A stretch of 64,000 bases of DNA from Trabulsiella odontotermitis (GTDB lineage Bacteria; Pseudomonadota; Gammaproteobacteria; Enterobacterales; Enterobacteriaceae), in assembly GCF_001297775.1 (NCBI RefSeq), contig NZ_LIFX01000011.1:62001-126000 (forward strand). Reading direction: 5' to 3'. The notes below the pieces were generated by a model. It saw nothing but the letters and a program-made list of their open reading frames with translations, did not search any database and was not told where the DNA came from. A program made the translations under genes and the position numbers. This document shows, piece by piece, positions 19,652-29,650 of this stretch (positions are counted from its first letter, which is position 1; each line of letters starts with the position of its first letter).

Positions 19652-20500
19652 ATGTATACATTGCGCTGGCTACCGCCTTATGACTGGGACTGGATGTTTG
19701 GTTTTCTGAAGATGCGTGCCGTCGAGGGCGTTGAAGTGTTCAGCGACGGGCGCTACACCCGCAGTTTTGCGCTCGACGGTCATCGGGGGCTGATGGTGCT
19801 GGAGCCGGACGAAAACACGCAGACACTACGGGTCACCCTGAGCGACGGGCTGTTGCCGGTCGCAGAACAATGCCTGGCACGGATCGAGCGTCTGCTGGAT
19901 TTGAACTGCGATCCGCAGGTGGTATCGGGCGCACTGGGAGCGCTTGGCGCGCCGCGTCCTGGGCTGCGTTTACCCGGTGCACTGGATGCGTTTGAGCAGG
20001 GAATTCGGGCGATTCTGGGGCAACTGGTGAGCGTCACCATGGCGGCAAAACTGACCTCGAAAGTGGTGCACGCCTGTGGGGAGCCGCTGGAAAACGCGCC
20101 AGGGTTTTATTGTTTCCCGATGCCGCAGCAACTGGCGCAGGCGGATCCGCTGCGTCTGAAATCCCTCGGCATGCCGCTGAAGCGGGCGGAGGCGCTGATC
20201 CATCTGGCGAACGCGGCGCTGAGCGGTGAACTCCCGCTGACCGCGCCTGATAACATCGAACAGGGGATGAAATCCCTGCAATCATTTCCCGGCATAGGCC
20301 GCTGGACGGCCAACTATTTTGCCCTGCGCGGCTGGCAGGCCAAAGACGTGTTCCTGCCCGATGATTATCTGATCAAGCAGCGTTTCCCCGGCATGACGCC
20401 CGCACAAATTCGCCGCTATGCCGAACGCTGGCAGCCGTGGCGCTCGTATGCCCTGTTGCATATCTGGTACACCGACGGCTGGGCACCGGACATCAGTTAA
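19652..20500 (+). CDS. alkA: 3-methyladenine DNA glycosylase II AlkA
   Basis: A 282-residue base-excision glycosylase, the same length as E. coli AlkA. It removes 3-methyladenine, 3-methylguanine, O2-methylpyrimidines and hypoxanthine from DNA. The N-terminal domain (1-90) is the TBP-like AlkA fold; the HhH-GPD domain has the helix-hairpin-helix LQSFPGIGRWTANYFALR (209-226) and the catalytic Asp238 in FLPDDYLIKQRF. It is part of the Ada adaptive response and an Ada-like box lies upstream. Its last 8 bases overlap the 3' end of the convergent dgcE gene. Confidence 0.97.
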   Translation: MYTLRWLPPYDWDWMFGFLKMRAVEGVEVFSDGRYTRSFALDGHRGLMVLEPDENTQTLRVTLSDGLLPVAEQCLARIERLLDLNCDPQVVSGALGALGAPRPGLRLPGALDAFEQGIRAILGQLVSVTMAAKLTSKVVHACGEPLENAPGFYCFPMPQQLAQADPLRLKSLGMPLKRAEALIHLANAALSGELPLTAPDNIEQGMKSLQSFPGIGRWTANYFALRGWQAKDVFLPDDYLIKQRFPGMTPAQIRRYAERWQPWRSYALLHIWYTDGWAPDIS

Positions 20501-23500
20501 TCGCGAAATAGCTGCTGTGCAGGACCAGCTCCAGCGGCTGGTTTTGTGAGATGGTGTCACCGTAGATCATATCAATGCCGATGCCTGACAGCGTGTCCAT
20601 CACCAGCGATTCGTTGGTCGGCCCGGCGATGGTTTTCATTCCCAGCCGGTGCGCGTGACCGTGCACGATGGTCACCATCATTTCATCCATCAGATTGAGA
20701 TGCACGTTAACCACGATGTCGGGGTCAAGCATGATGTAGTCAGCGGTGTCCGGCGTCAGGCGGTTAAAGACCTCCAGATCCTGACCCGGATGGCTGAGAA
20801 TCAGTTTGCAGCCCGCCTGGCGTAACCGCAGAATGCTCTGCGCCATCGTTTTATCCTCACTGAGCAGGTCGTCGCTACTGATGACAAAATGCAGCAGCCG
20901 CGCGGGTATCTGGCTTTCCGTCAGTTGACTGAGCAACTCGTCAATCAGCGAGGTGCTGGCCAGGCTGGCGGAAGATAACGGCAGACTCACGCTGATGCCT
21001 TTCACTGCCACTTTTTGGGCCCACTGGAGGAAAAATTCGCTGAGCAGCCGACGGTCCAGCGCCCGCAGCAGTTCGCTTTCGGACAGGCTGTTGCGGAACG
21101 CTTTCTCTTCCAGCATCTCGCCTTCACTGGTCCACAGGCGCAGTGACAGCAGCCAGAAGTGGCTGGATTCCGGAATGCGCGGCGAGGCCACGCTACGGGC
21201 CATAAATACCAGATGGTTATCTTTGATGATGTGCCACTTCTCATCCTGCGACATCGTGCTGCGCGCGGGCTGATTTTCCTGCTGCGGTTCGTACACCGTT
21301 ACCGTGCCGCGCCCGCTGTTTTTCGAGGTGTAACAGGCGATATCGGCCTGCGACATCACTTCGGAGGCCACGCTATTGCTCTCATCAATCAAGGTGATCC
21401 CGGCACTGGCGCCGACGCGGTGGGTACGATCTTCCCAGCGGAAATGATAATCATTGATAGCGGAGATGATGCGTGTTGCGGTATAGCGTGCGCTTTCGGT
21501 GTTACAGTCCGGCAGCAGCAGACCAAACTCATCGCCACCCAGTCGTGCCAGAATGTCGCTGGTGCGCAGCATGCTGAGCATCAGCGCTGACAGTTCGCGC
21601 AACAGCGCGTCACCTGCCGCGTGTCCGGCGGTGTCGTTAACGGCTTTAAAGCGATCGAGATCGATAAACACCAGCGCATGTTTTTGATGCGTTTCATGCA
21701 CGCTGTGCAGCAGTCGTTTGAGGTGATTCTCAAAGCTGACGCGATTTCCCAGTTGCGTCAGGGCATCGTGGGAGGCGCTGTAACTCAACTGGCGCAGCAT
21801 TTTGCGCGATTCAGTCACGTCCTGAATAACCAGTACGGTGCCAATGTTATGGCCGTCGAGGGTGCTGAGCGGCGTAATGCTGTAGTGAATATCGTAGCTG
21901 CCGCCATGACGGCTGTGCAGTATCAGATCCTGTTCAATATCGGAACGCGAGAAGTCGCCGCTGTAGATGTTTTCCATCAGCGGACCGTTGTCGCCAAAGG
22001 TAATATGCAGCACGTTAAGAAGCGGTTGTCCCAGCGCCTGCTCCTGCGTCCAGCCGCTCATGTTTTCCGCCACCGGGTTCATAAAGGTGACGTTCATATG
22101 GATATCGGTACACAACACCGCTTCGCCGATGGAATCGAGGGTGATATGCAGGCGCTCTTTTTCCTGGAACAGCGCTTCGTTAAGCTGTTTTACCTCGGTC
22201 ATATCCATATTGATGCCGAGCAGGCGTTCCACTTCGCCGTTTTTATTCAGGACGCGGTTGGCGAGCGAGCGGATATGACGAATGCCGTCTTTCACCTGAA
22301 TACGAAACTCCAGCTTGAACGGCGAGCGGGCGCGCAGGGCGTTGCGGACGGTCTGCTCGGCATGGGCGCGATCTTCTTCCAGCACGCAGTTGTACCACAG
22401 CTGCCAGGTGGGTTTGAGGTGTGACGGCACGTCGTACATCTCAAACATGCGCTTGTCCCAGCTGATCACGTCCGGCTCCAGCTCCCATTCCCAGATGCCG
22501 ATGCCTCCGGCTTCGTTGGCAAGGGTAATGCGCTCCATCAGCCGTTTGTTGACCCATTCGGTGTGCTTGAGGTCATTAATATCTTCAATCTGGGCGATGA
22601 AATAGAGTGGCGAGCCATCCGCGTGACGCACCAGCGATACCGCCAGCAGCGCCCATACCACGTCCCCTTTGCGGGTATAGTAGCGCTTTTCCATCGAATA
22701 GCTGTTGATGTCGCCCTTCACCAGCATGTCCAGCTGGACGAGATCGCTGTTGAGATCTTCAGGCCAGGTCAGTTGCTGAAAAGTCAGCGCCCGCAGTTCG
22801 TCCTGGCTGTAACCCAGGAACTGGCACAGCGCTTTGTTAGCCTGCAGCCACTGGCCTTCGGTACCAACTAAGGCCATACCGATCGCCGAATACTCCATCG
22901 CATTGCGGAAACGGGCTTCGCTTTCGGTGATGTGCTTACGCTCGGCGCGAAAGGCGTACATCACCATGGTCATGACGTTGGCGGGGAGCAGGATCATCAG
23001 GAACGGCAGCCAGGCCGCATTGTTCAGCGCGTAGGTGTGCGGCACGGTGATGATGTCGGGATCGGTGGCCATCATCAGCGACACCATCATCACTGTCAGC
23101 AGAAAAACCAGAAAGGCTTCGATGCGCGGCAGGCGGATTGCGCTCCACATCAGCAGGACAATCACGCAGGTGAAAGGCCAGGGCAGCCAGTGCATCGCCA
23201 GACCGCTCAGCGCCAGCGTCACAGCGAGGGTGATCAGCGTCTCCAGCAGCAGTCGCGGATCACGGTGGCGCAACAGATAATGGGTTTTAAACAGCAGCCC
23301 CAGTGGGACCAGCGCCAGAGCGCCAATGGTTTCTGACAGCACCCAGACGATGATCGTTTGCAGCGGCTGTTCGCCAGGGAGCAGCAGCCAGACCAGAAGC
23401 GCGCCAAAGAGGGGCGGGAACACCGCGCTGCCGAGGGCCAGTCGCACCCAGTCGTTGAGATTCTGCAGCGGGTTATAGTTTGTCAGCAGCTTACGCAGCA

Positions 23501-23819
23501 GCACCGCCCCCACCAGTGCTTCGGCAATATTAATCGCCACATAGCCCAGGTTCGCGGCGGACGCGGGGAACAGCACTAATGAGGCGGCGACATTGCCCAC
23601 GGAACAGACGAGGGCAATCGTCAGCCAGTATTTTTCGGCATGACGGTAAAAGGCGACCATCATGATTGAGGTCGGGAACCACAGCGGCGCCAGCAGGGTG
23701 CCAAAGCGGGTCAGCTCAAGCGAAAAAAGCGTAAAGATGAACGTCGCCAGCCCCAGGCTGATAAAGTGCAGCACAGGATGGGACGGAGTCACGAAAACAC
23801 GATGATAGGGTTTCTTCAT
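20493..23819 (-). CDS. dgcE: Diguanylate cyclase DgcE
   Basis: A 1108-residue inner-membrane signalling protein. Residues 1-295 form a MASE1-type sensor with about eight to ten helices; three PAS/PAC modules follow (about 300-420, 425-550, 552-672). The GGDEF domain (about 680-835) has an intact active site GGDEF at 761-765 and should make c-di-GMP. The C-terminal region (about 850-1108) has the EAL fold outline, but no EAL motif or metal-binding set can be found, so it is probably not a phosphodiesterase. In E. coli DgcE feeds the CsgD curli/cellulose pathway at the top of the cascade with PdeR and DgcM. It converges with alkA, overlapping by 8 bases. Confidence 0.95.
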   Translation of the reverse strand: MKKPYHRVFVTPSHPVLHFISLGLATFIFTLFSLELTRFGTLLAPLWFPTSIMMVAFYRHAEKYWLTIALVCSVGNVAASLVLFPASAANLGYVAINIAEALVGAVLLRKLLTNYNPLQNLNDWVRLALGSAVFPPLFGALLVWLLLPGEQPLQTIIVWVLSETIGALALVPLGLLFKTHYLLRHRDPRLLLETLITLAVTLALSGLAMHWLPWPFTCVIVLLMWSAIRLPRIEAFLVFLLTVMMVSLMMATDPDIITVPHTYALNNAAWLPFLMILLPANVMTMVMYAFRAERKHITESEARFRNAMEYSAIGMALVGTEGQWLQANKALCQFLGYSQDELRALTFQQLTWPEDLNSDLVQLDMLVKGDINSYSMEKRYYTRKGDVVWALLAVSLVRHADGSPLYFIAQIEDINDLKHTEWVNKRLMERITLANEAGGIGIWEWELEPDVISWDKRMFEMYDVPSHLKPTWQLWYNCVLEEDRAHAEQTVRNALRARSPFKLEFRIQVKDGIRHIRSLANRVLNKNGEVERLLGINMDMTEVKQLNEALFQEKERLHITLDSIGEAVLCTDIHMNVTFMNPVAENMSGWTQEQALGQPLLNVLHITFGDNGPLMENIYSGDFSRSDIEQDLILHSRHGGSYDIHYSITPLSTLDGHNIGTVLVIQDVTESRKMLRQLSYSASHDALTQLGNRVSFENHLKRLLHSVHETHQKHALVFIDLDRFKAVNDTAGHAAGDALLRELSALMLSMLRTSDILARLGGDEFGLLLPDCNTESARYTATRIISAINDYHFRWEDRTHRVGASAGITLIDESNSVASEVMSQADIACYTSKNSGRGTVTVYEPQQENQPARSTMSQDEKWHIIKDNHLVFMARSVASPRIPESSHFWLLSLRLWTSEGEMLEEKAFRNSLSESELLRALDRRLLSEFFLQWAQKVAVKGISVSLPLSSASLASTSLIDELLSQLTESQIPARLLHFVISSDDLLSEDKTMAQSILRLRQAGCKLILSHPGQDLEVFNRLTPDTADYIMLDPDIVVNVHLNLMDEMMVTIVHGHAHRLGMKTIAGPTNESLVMDTLSGIGIDMIYGDTISQNQPLELVLHSSYFAIN

Positions 23820-24161
23820 TACTACATTAATCCGTGTAGCTTTCCCGCCAGGGGCAAGCCCGGACGACTGATAGATTATCTGAAGTTATGCTAGTACAAA
23901 CAATTTACAATTCCTATTGCGGTTGTTCATATTTTGACAGCATCGAGATATTAATTACTTAGAATGGTTGAAAACTGTCGATGCTGCTTCAAAACCAGGC
24001 ACAAAAATTTGCACTAAGACGGATATTACGCGTTTCTGTAATTGCTTTGGCAGATCCGCAAGCATGACTGGTATCGGCGCGTTGAAATCCCTATAATTGC
24101 CGCGTTTGACGCTCCGGCGTCGCCCTTCCCAAACTCCAGGTTAATCAGGTCGCAAAAATAT
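23820..24161. promoter_or_regulatory. dgcE-udk intergenic region with udk promoter
   Basis: This divergent gap of 342 bases contains a perfect -10 TATAAT (24092-24097) followed by a GC-rich discriminator (TGCCGCG), a plausible udk promoter of the kind subject to stringent control; its -35 box is poor. The AT-rich left half probably holds the dgcE promoter. No gene is seen in it. Confidence 0.5.
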
Positions 24162-24803
24162 ATGACTGAGAAGTCTCATCAGTGCGTCATCGTAGGTATC
24201 GCAGGCGCATCGGCATCCGGAAAAAGTCTTATTGCCAGTACGCTTTACCGCGAATTACGTGAACAGGTTGGTGATGAGCATATTGGCGTCATTCCTGAAG
24301 ACAGCTATTACAAAGATCAAAGTCATCTGTCGATGGAAGAACGTGTCAAAACCAACTATGACCATCCGAACGCGATGGATCACAATCTGCTGTTCCAGCA
24401 TCTGCAAATGCTCAAGCGCGGCAATCCCATAGAACTTCCGGTTTACAGCTACGTTGAACACACCCGCATGGAAGAGACGGTTCACGTCGTTCCGAAAAAA
24501 GTCATTATTCTCGAAGGTATTCTGCTTTTGACTGACGCGCGTCTGCGCGAAGAGATGAACTTCTCCATTTTTGTTGATACCCCCCTCGACATCTGCCTGA
24601 TGCGCCGCATCCGTCGCGACGTGAACGAGCGCGGGCGGTCGATGGATTCAGTAATGGCGCAGTACCAGAAAACGGTGCGTCCGATGTTCCTGCAGTTTAT
24701 TGAGCCGTCAAAGCAGTACGCCGATATCATCGTGCCGCGTGGGGGTAAAAACCGTATTGCGATTGATATCCTGAAAGCGAAAATTAGCCAGTTTTTTGAA
24801 TAA
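24162..24803 (+). CDS. udk: Uridine kinase
   Basis: A 213-residue P-loop kinase of pyrimidine salvage that phosphorylates uridine and cytidine to UMP and CMP using ATP or GTP. The start [15 protein letters not shown] is chosen by match to E. coli Udk; the open frame extends 40 codons upstream through the promoter region. The Walker A motif is GASASGKS (residues 15-22). YSYVEHTR and the [16 protein letters not shown] segment belong to the nucleoside site and lid. dcd follows 90 bases later on the same strand, making a pyrimidine gene pair. Confidence 0.97.
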   Translation: MTEKSHQCVIVGIAGASASGKSLIASTLYRELREQVGDEHIGVIPEDSYYKDQSHLSMEERVKTNYDHPNAMDHNLLFQHLQMLKRGNPIELPVYSYVEHTRMEETVHVVPKKVIILEGILLLTDARLREEMNFSIFVDTPLDICLMRRIRRDVNERGRSMDSVMAQYQKTVRPMFLQFIEPSKQYADIIVPRGGKNRIAIDILKAKISQFFE

Positions 24804-24842
24804 ACCCCGTGAATTGTGTAACGTTCAGAGAGAATCTGTTTA

Positions 24843-24869
24843 GCCCTTATGCCCCAAAACGGTAAGGGC
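24843..24869 (+). other. Hairpin in the udk-dcd gap
   Basis: GCCCTTA and TAAGGGC form a 7-bp stem with a 13-base loop, 12 bases before the dcd Shine-Dalgarno AAGGAG. It lacks a T tract, so it is not a canonical terminator; it may set the udk/dcd mRNA ratio. Only the structure is seen. Confidence 0.35.
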
Positions 24870-24893
24870 GCGATGCACGAAAGGAGAATGCGC

Positions 24894-25475
24894 ATGCGTC
24901 TGTGTGACCGAGATATAGAAGCCTGGCTGGACGAAGGCCGCCTGTCGATTACCCCGCGTCCGCCCGTTGAGCGTATCAACGGCGCCACGGTGGATGTCCG
25001 CCTGGGCAATAAATTCCGCACCTTTAGCGGTCATACCGCGGCGTTTATCGACCTGAGCGGGCCGAAAGCGGAAGTGAGCGCGGCGCTGGATCGCGTAATG
25101 AGCGAAGAGATTGTGCTGGCCGAAGGCGAGGCGTTTTACCTCCACCCTGGCGAACTGGCGCTGGCGGTCACCTATGAATCGGTCACGCTGCCTGCCGATC
25201 TGGTTGGCTGGCTGGACGGGCGTTCGTCGCTGGCGCGTCTTGGATTAATGGTTCACGTCACGGCGCATCGCATCGATCCGGGCTGGTCCGGGTGCATTGT
25301 GCTGGAATTCTATAACTCCGGTAAGCTGCCGCTGGCGCTGCGTCCGGGGATGCTGATCGGCGCGTTGAGCTTTGAACCGCTGTCCGGTCCGGCTGCGCGT
25401 CCGTATAACCGCCGTGAAGATGCGAAGTATCGCGATCAGCAGGGTGCTGTTGCCAGCCGTATTGATAAGGACTGA
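24894..25475 (+). CDS. dcd: dCTP deaminase
   Basis: A 193-residue homotrimeric enzyme that deaminates dCTP to dUTP, the main route to dUMP and thymidylate in enterobacteria. The active site segments are GRSSLARLG (109-117), [12 protein letters not shown] (120-131) and [10 protein letters not shown] with catalytic Glu138. The second of two in-frame ATGs is chosen: AAGGAG lies 7 bases before it, whereas the first ATG is too close to that ribosome site. asmA begins 26 bases downstream. Confidence 0.97.
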   Translation: MRLCDRDIEAWLDEGRLSITPRPPVERINGATVDVRLGNKFRTFSGHTAAFIDLSGPKAEVSAALDRVMSEEIVLAEGEAFYLHPGELALAVTYESVTLPADLVGWLDGRSSLARLGLMVHVTAHRIDPGWSGCIVLEFYNSGKLPLALRPGMLIGALSFEPLSGPAARPYNRREDAKYRDQQGAVASRIDKD

Positions 25476-25501
25476 GTTCGCTCAGTTGTATTGAGGGTGC
25501 C

Positions 25502-27346
25502 ATGAGACGACTTCTGACGACGCTGATGATTTTACTGGTGGTGATTATCGCCGGGCTCTCTGCGTTGGTGCTGTTGGTCAATCCTAACGATTTTCGCGCT
25601 TATATGGTGCGGCAGGTCGAAACGCGAAGCGGCTATCAGTTGCAACTCGACGGGCCGCTGCGCTGGCATGTCTGGCCGCAGCTCAGCATTCTCTCCGGCA
25701 GAATGTCGCTGACGGCACCCGGCGCCAGTGAACCGCTGGTGCGCGCGGACAACATGCGTCTTGACGTCTCGCTACTGCCGCTGCTTTCTCACCAGTTGCA
25801 GGTTCGACAGGTGATGCTGAAAGGCGCAGTGATCCAGCTTACGCCGCAAACGGAAGCGGTGCGCGGGCAGGACGCGCCGGTGGTACCGAAAGAGAACACG
25901 CTGCCGGAAGTGGCAGAAGATCGCGGCTGGTCGTTTGATATCGCGAAGCTGAAAGTGGCGGACAGCGTGCTGGTGTTCCAGCATGACAGCGACGAGCTGG
26001 TGACCGTCCGCGACATCCACTTGCAGATGGAGCAGGACGAACAGCATAAAGGCTCAATGGAATTTTCCGGTCGGGTTAATCGCGACCAGCGCGACCTGGC
26101 GCTCTCTTTCACGGCGGATATCGACGGCAGCGACTACCCACATACGCTGTCGGCGAATCTGACGCAGCTTAACTGGCAATTTCAGGGCGCCGATCTCCCG
26201 ACACAGGGCATCACCGGTAAAGGCAGTCTGTTGGCAAGCTGGCAGGAAGAGGGTAAAACCCTCGGTTTCAACAAGCTCAATCTGACGGCGAACGACAGCA
26301 CCGTCACCGGCAATGCGCAGGTCGTGCTGGCGGATCGTCCAGAATGGGCACTGGATTTGCAGTTCGACAAGCTCAATCTGGACAATCTCCTTTCGCCTGC
26401 CAGCGCCGCGACAAACAACAGCGCGGCTCAGCAAGGGCAAAGTCAGGTGAAGCAGCGCCCGGTGATCGCCGACGGCAATCCACAGCCTGACTACAGCGGC
26501 CTGCGCGGTTTTACCGCGGCGGTCAAACTGAAAGCGAACCAGATCCTGTGGCGCGGAATGAATTTCAGCCAGGTCAGCGGTGATCTCAGCAACCAGTCGG
26601 GTTTACTGACGATTGCCGAATTGCAGGGGCGGCTCGGCGACGGGCACATCTCATTGCCGGGTAAACTCGACGCGCGCCAGAACGACGTACAGGTCGAGTT
26701 TCAGCCGAAGCTGGACAACGTTGAAATCGGCACCATCCTGAAAGCGTTTAATTACCCCATTCAACTGACAGGCTCGATGACGCTCGCCGGGGATTTCAGC
26801 GGCAGTAAAATTGATGCCGACGATTTCCGCCGCAACTGGCAGGGTGAGGGGCATGTTGAATTGCTCAATACCCGCGCGGAAGGCCTGAACTTCCAGCAGC
26901 TTGTGCAGCAGGCGATAGCGCGCAGCGCCAACGTGCAGGCGCAGGAAAACTACGAGACAGCGACCCGGCTGGATAAGCTCGCCAGTGATCTGCAACTCAA
27001 CAGTGGCGTGCTGACGCTCAGCAACATGGACGGGCAGTCTGCGTTACTGGCGCTGACCGGGCAGGGTTCGCTGGATCTGGTGAAAGAGCAGGGCGATATG
27101 CGTTTTAACGTCCGCGTGCTGGAAGGCTGGAAAGGCGACAGCAAGCTGGTGGAAATGCTGAAACAGACCGCCATCCCGCTGCGCGTTTATGGCCCATGGC
27201 AGTCGCTGAATTACAGCCTGCAGGTCGATCAGGTGCTGCGTAAGCAGTTGCAGGATGAAATGAAACGCCGCCTGAACGACTGGGCCGATAAAAACAAAGA
27301 GAGCCAGAGCGGCAGAGATGTGAAAAAGCTGCTGGAAAAATTGTGA
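25502..27346 (+). CDS. asmA: AsmA-family envelope lipid-transport protein
   Basis: A 614-residue protein anchored by one N-terminal helix (about residues 7-27), the remainder being a long periplasmic beta-rich AsmA domain with the RDVHL-like and LSG-type repeats of the family. AsmA relatives (YhdP, TamB, YdbH) carry phospholipids between membranes; the E. coli asmA gene was found as a suppressor of mis-assembled OmpF. E. coli AsmA has 617 residues. The C-terminal tail is charged and alpha-helical (LQDEMKRRLNDWADKNKES). It probably shares a transcript with udk and dcd and ends in a strong hairpin. Confidence 0.95.
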   Translation: MRRLLTTLMILLVVIIAGLSALVLLVNPNDFRAYMVRQVETRSGYQLQLDGPLRWHVWPQLSILSGRMSLTAPGASEPLVRADNMRLDVSLLPLLSHQLQVRQVMLKGAVIQLTPQTEAVRGQDAPVVPKENTLPEVAEDRGWSFDIAKLKVADSVLVFQHDSDELVTVRDIHLQMEQDEQHKGSMEFSGRVNRDQRDLALSFTADIDGSDYPHTLSANLTQLNWQFQGADLPTQGITGKGSLLASWQEEGKTLGFNKLNLTANDSTVTGNAQVVLADRPEWALDLQFDKLNLDNLLSPASAATNNSAAQQGQSQVKQRPVIADGNPQPDYSGLRGFTAAVKLKANQILWRGMNFSQVSGDLSNQSGLLTIAELQGRLGDGHISLPGKLDARQNDVQVEFQPKLDNVEIGTILKAFNYPIQLTGSMTLAGDFSGSKIDADDFRRNWQGEGHVELLNTRAEGLNFQQLVQQAIARSANVQAQENYETATRLDKLASDLQLNSGVLTLSNMDGQSALLALTGQGSLDLVKEQGDMRFNVRVLEGWKGDSKLVEMLKQTAIPLRVYGPWQSLNYSLQVDQVLRKQLQDEMKRRLNDWADKNKESQSGRDVKKLLEKL

Positions 27347-27351
27347 TGATG

Positions 27352-27376
27352 ACCGGGCGGCGCTAAGCCGCCCGGT
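27352..27376 (+). terminator. Hairpin between convergent asmA and yegH
   Basis: A perfect 10-bp GC-rich stem ACCGGGCGGC / GCCGCCCGGT with a 5-base loop lies 5 bases after the asmA stop and 5 bases before the yegH stop on the other strand. Its downstream side is only moderately T-rich (TTACTTTC), so efficiency is uncertain; it could serve both genes. Confidence 0.7.
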
Positions 27377-27381
27377 TACTT

Positions 27382-28962
27382 TCAAACCTCATAATCAGGA
27401 AGCTCTTCCGGCGGGAAAATCTGTACCCGCTGCACGCGGTGGTTTTCTACCTCCAGCGTTTTCAGCGTAAAGCCATCCACCACCACTTCTTCTCCCGCCT
27501 GCGGCACCCGCTGCAGATGCTCCATCAGCAAACCGGCAATGGTGTGATATTCCCGCTTTTCATCGAGGGGAATCGGCACAAACTGCACCAGATCTTCCAG
27601 CGGCATGTGACCGTTCGCCGTCCAGCTGCCATCGGCATTTTTCTGGATATCATGCCGGGCGTCGATCTCTTCGGCTTCGTTAGGCAGATTCCCGGCGATG
27701 GTCTCTGTGACGTCGCTCAGCGTGACAATCCCTTCTACCGAACCAAACTCATCAACCACAAACGCAAAGTGAGTGCGGGCGTTGCGGAACTGCTCCAGCG
27801 CAGGCAGCAGTGGCAGCGTCTCCGGGAAGACCAGCGGCTGGCGAATCAGTACCCGCAGATTGAGCGGCTCGCCACGCAGCGATTGTTGCAGCAGGTCGAT
27901 GATATGCACCACGCCCAGCAGATCTTCTTCATTGTCGTCGTTGCTGGTGACCACCAGACGGGTGTGCTGGTTTTTCTCCAGCAGGGCGCGGATCTCTGAT
28001 TCTGGTGCGCTGAGGTCGATATGCTCGATGTCGTGGCGCGAGGTCATAATGCTGCTGACGGTGCGCTGGTTGAGATTCAGCACGCGCTCGATCATCAACC
28101 GCTCCTGCGGGTTAAACAGCTGGCTGTCGTTGTGGTCGGCAATCAGCGATGCGGTTTCGGCATCCAGTTCCGCATCCTCTTTTTGCCCGCTTAGCAGGCG
28201 CATGACCGCTTCCGTGGTGCGCGCGCGCAGCGACTGGTTCGCCGACAGAAAACGGCGGCGGTTGAAAATCGCCAGCTGGTTGAGGGCTTCGATCATCACC
28301 GAGAAACCAATTGCGGCATACAGATAGCCTTTCGGAATATGGAAACCAAACCCGTCAGCAATCAGGCTGAAGCCAATCATCAGCAGGAAGCTGAGGCACA
28401 GAATGACGATGGTCGGGTGGTTATTGACGAAACGAGTGAGCGACTTGCTGGCCAGCAGCATCAGGCTGATGGCGATAATCACCGCTGCCATCATTACCGC
28501 GAGGTGGTCAACCATCCCGACGGCGGTGATCACTGAGTCGAGTGAGAACACCGCATCCAGCACCACTATCTGTGTCACAACAGCCCAGAATTTTGCTCCC
28601 CGCCGCTGCGTCGGGTTTTCGCTGTCTTTCCCTTCCAGCCTTTCATTTAATTCAACGGTGGCTTTAAACAACAGGAACAGCCCGCCAAACAGCATGATCA
28701 GGTCGCGGGCGCTGAAGCTGAGATCGCGGATGCTGAACAACGGTCTGGTGAGGGTGACCAGCCAGGAGATAGACGCAAGCAGCAGCAAACGCATCAGCAT
28801 CGCCAGGATCAGCCCCGTCACGCGAGCGCGGTCACGCTGCCCGGGCGGAAGCTTTTCAGCGAGGATGGCGATAAACACCAGGTTATCAATACCCAATACC
28901 AGCTCGATGACAATCAACGTCATCAGACCGGCCCAGATTGAGGGATCGGCGATCCATTCCAT
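27382..28962 (-). CDS. yegH: TerC/CBS/CorC-domain inner-membrane protein YegH
   Basis: A 526-residue protein. Residues 1-240 are a TerC-type domain of seven helices ([28 protein letters not shown] with conserved Asp residues likely to bind metal); two CBS domains follow (about 300-430, [10 protein letters not shown] and [15 protein letters not shown]) and then a CorC/HlyC C-terminal domain. The family is linked to metal ion export or tolerance, but YegH function is not established. The start [12 protein letters not shown] matches the E. coli protein; a 25-codon upstream extension is ignored. It is divergent from the colanic acid operon. Confidence 0.93.
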   Translation of the reverse strand: MEWIADPSIWAGLMTLIVIELVLGIDNLVFIAILAEKLPPGQRDRARVTGLILAMLMRLLLLASISWLVTLTRPLFSIRDLSFSARDLIMLFGGLFLLFKATVELNERLEGKDSENPTQRRGAKFWAVVTQIVVLDAVFSLDSVITAVGMVDHLAVMMAAVIIAISLMLLASKSLTRFVNNHPTIVILCLSFLLMIGFSLIADGFGFHIPKGYLYAAIGFSVMIEALNQLAIFNRRRFLSANQSLRARTTEAVMRLLSGQKEDAELDAETASLIADHNDSQLFNPQERLMIERVLNLNQRTVSSIMTSRHDIEHIDLSAPESEIRALLEKNQHTRLVVTSNDDNEEDLLGVVHIIDLLQQSLRGEPLNLRVLIRQPLVFPETLPLLPALEQFRNARTHFAFVVDEFGSVEGIVTLSDVTETIAGNLPNEAEEIDARHDIQKNADGSWTANGHMPLEDLVQFVPIPLDEKREYHTIAGLLMEHLQRVPQAGEEVVVDGFTLKTLEVENHRVQRVQIFPPEELPDYEV

Positions 28963-29211
28963 ATACGGATTAATACCTTTCGTAACGTAAAAAAAATGAC
29001 ACAAGGAGATCATGGATAAAGCAGAGTTGAAATGCAATATTTACCTGAGATTTATCTCAATAATAAGAATTTATCAGTACCACGATAACCTTATTGTTTC
29101 AGGTATTTATTATCACCTTTTTGTATCGTTAAACGGATATGTTCCCGGAAAGAGAGAACACTCGCATATTGTCAATATAAATAAAATCCTAAAAGTATAA
29201 AAATGAGCGTT

Positions 29212-29225
29212 TAATATTATTCTTA
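29212..29225 (+). promoter_or_regulatory. Candidate RcsAB box of the wza operon
   Basis: TAATATTATTCTTA matches the palindromic RcsAB consensus TAAGAATATTCCTA at 11 of 14 positions. It lies about 240 bases upstream of the ops element, consistent with an activator site above a distant wza promoter. RcsB with RcsA is the known activator of colanic acid genes. Confidence 0.55.
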
Positions 29226-29425
29226 AAAACCCCATTTCGGTAGGTTGTTACCTTGCCTGATATTGTCTTAGCTGCAACAATTCTTCCAGCATATCGTGAT
29301 TAATAATCTTTTGCTTCTTTCATTGCTGTCATATGAAAGCCCGAAAATGATTTCGCAATATGCGTCAGGATATTCTCTGGTAAGCCCTGTGAAGCAGGGT
29401 TGTATTCTTTAATTATCTGATTTAA

Positions 29426-29463
29426 CAGTGGATTGGTAACTGGAAGCCAAGGGCGGTAGCGTG
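29426..29463 (+). promoter_or_regulatory. JUMPstart with ops element before wza
   Basis: CAGTGGATTGGTAACTGGAA continues to GCCAAGGGCGGTAGCGTG. The final GGCGGTAGCGTG (29452-29463) is the ops sequence that pauses RNA polymerase and recruits RfaH, which suppresses polarity over long surface-polysaccharide operons. It lies in the leader about 190 bases before wza. Confidence 0.93.
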
Positions 29464-29650
29464 CCTGAAGGCGTGACAACCTGCTTCGATTATTCTGTCA
29501 ATAGCCTGCGAGTAAATATCGTCTTTTTTAGGACAGATACCAATTATATTGCGTTTCGATTAAATGCATTCTGCTTCAACTAAGAATGGTAAAAAGAACG
29601 TTATATTTTATTCGCACAGGATAATTTTCTGCCAAAGTGATAAATAATCA

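Larger units (their letters stand above)
28963..29650 (+). promoter_or_regulatory. Long regulatory leader of the colanic acid operon
   Basis: This gap of 688 bases holds the yegH 5' region, the wza promoter and an untranslated leader; no convincing gene is present. An exact palindrome TGAGAT-TT-ATCTCA lies at 29046-29059 and TAAGAATTTATCAG at 29064-29077, both similar to half RcsAB sites. The stronger RcsAB-like box and the JUMPstart element are listed separately. Confidence 0.7.

Noticed and set aside
29012-29200. 62-codon plus-strand open frame in the wza leader
   Set aside because: AT-rich, no conserved features, overlaps the yegH promoter and Rcs-like palindromes.
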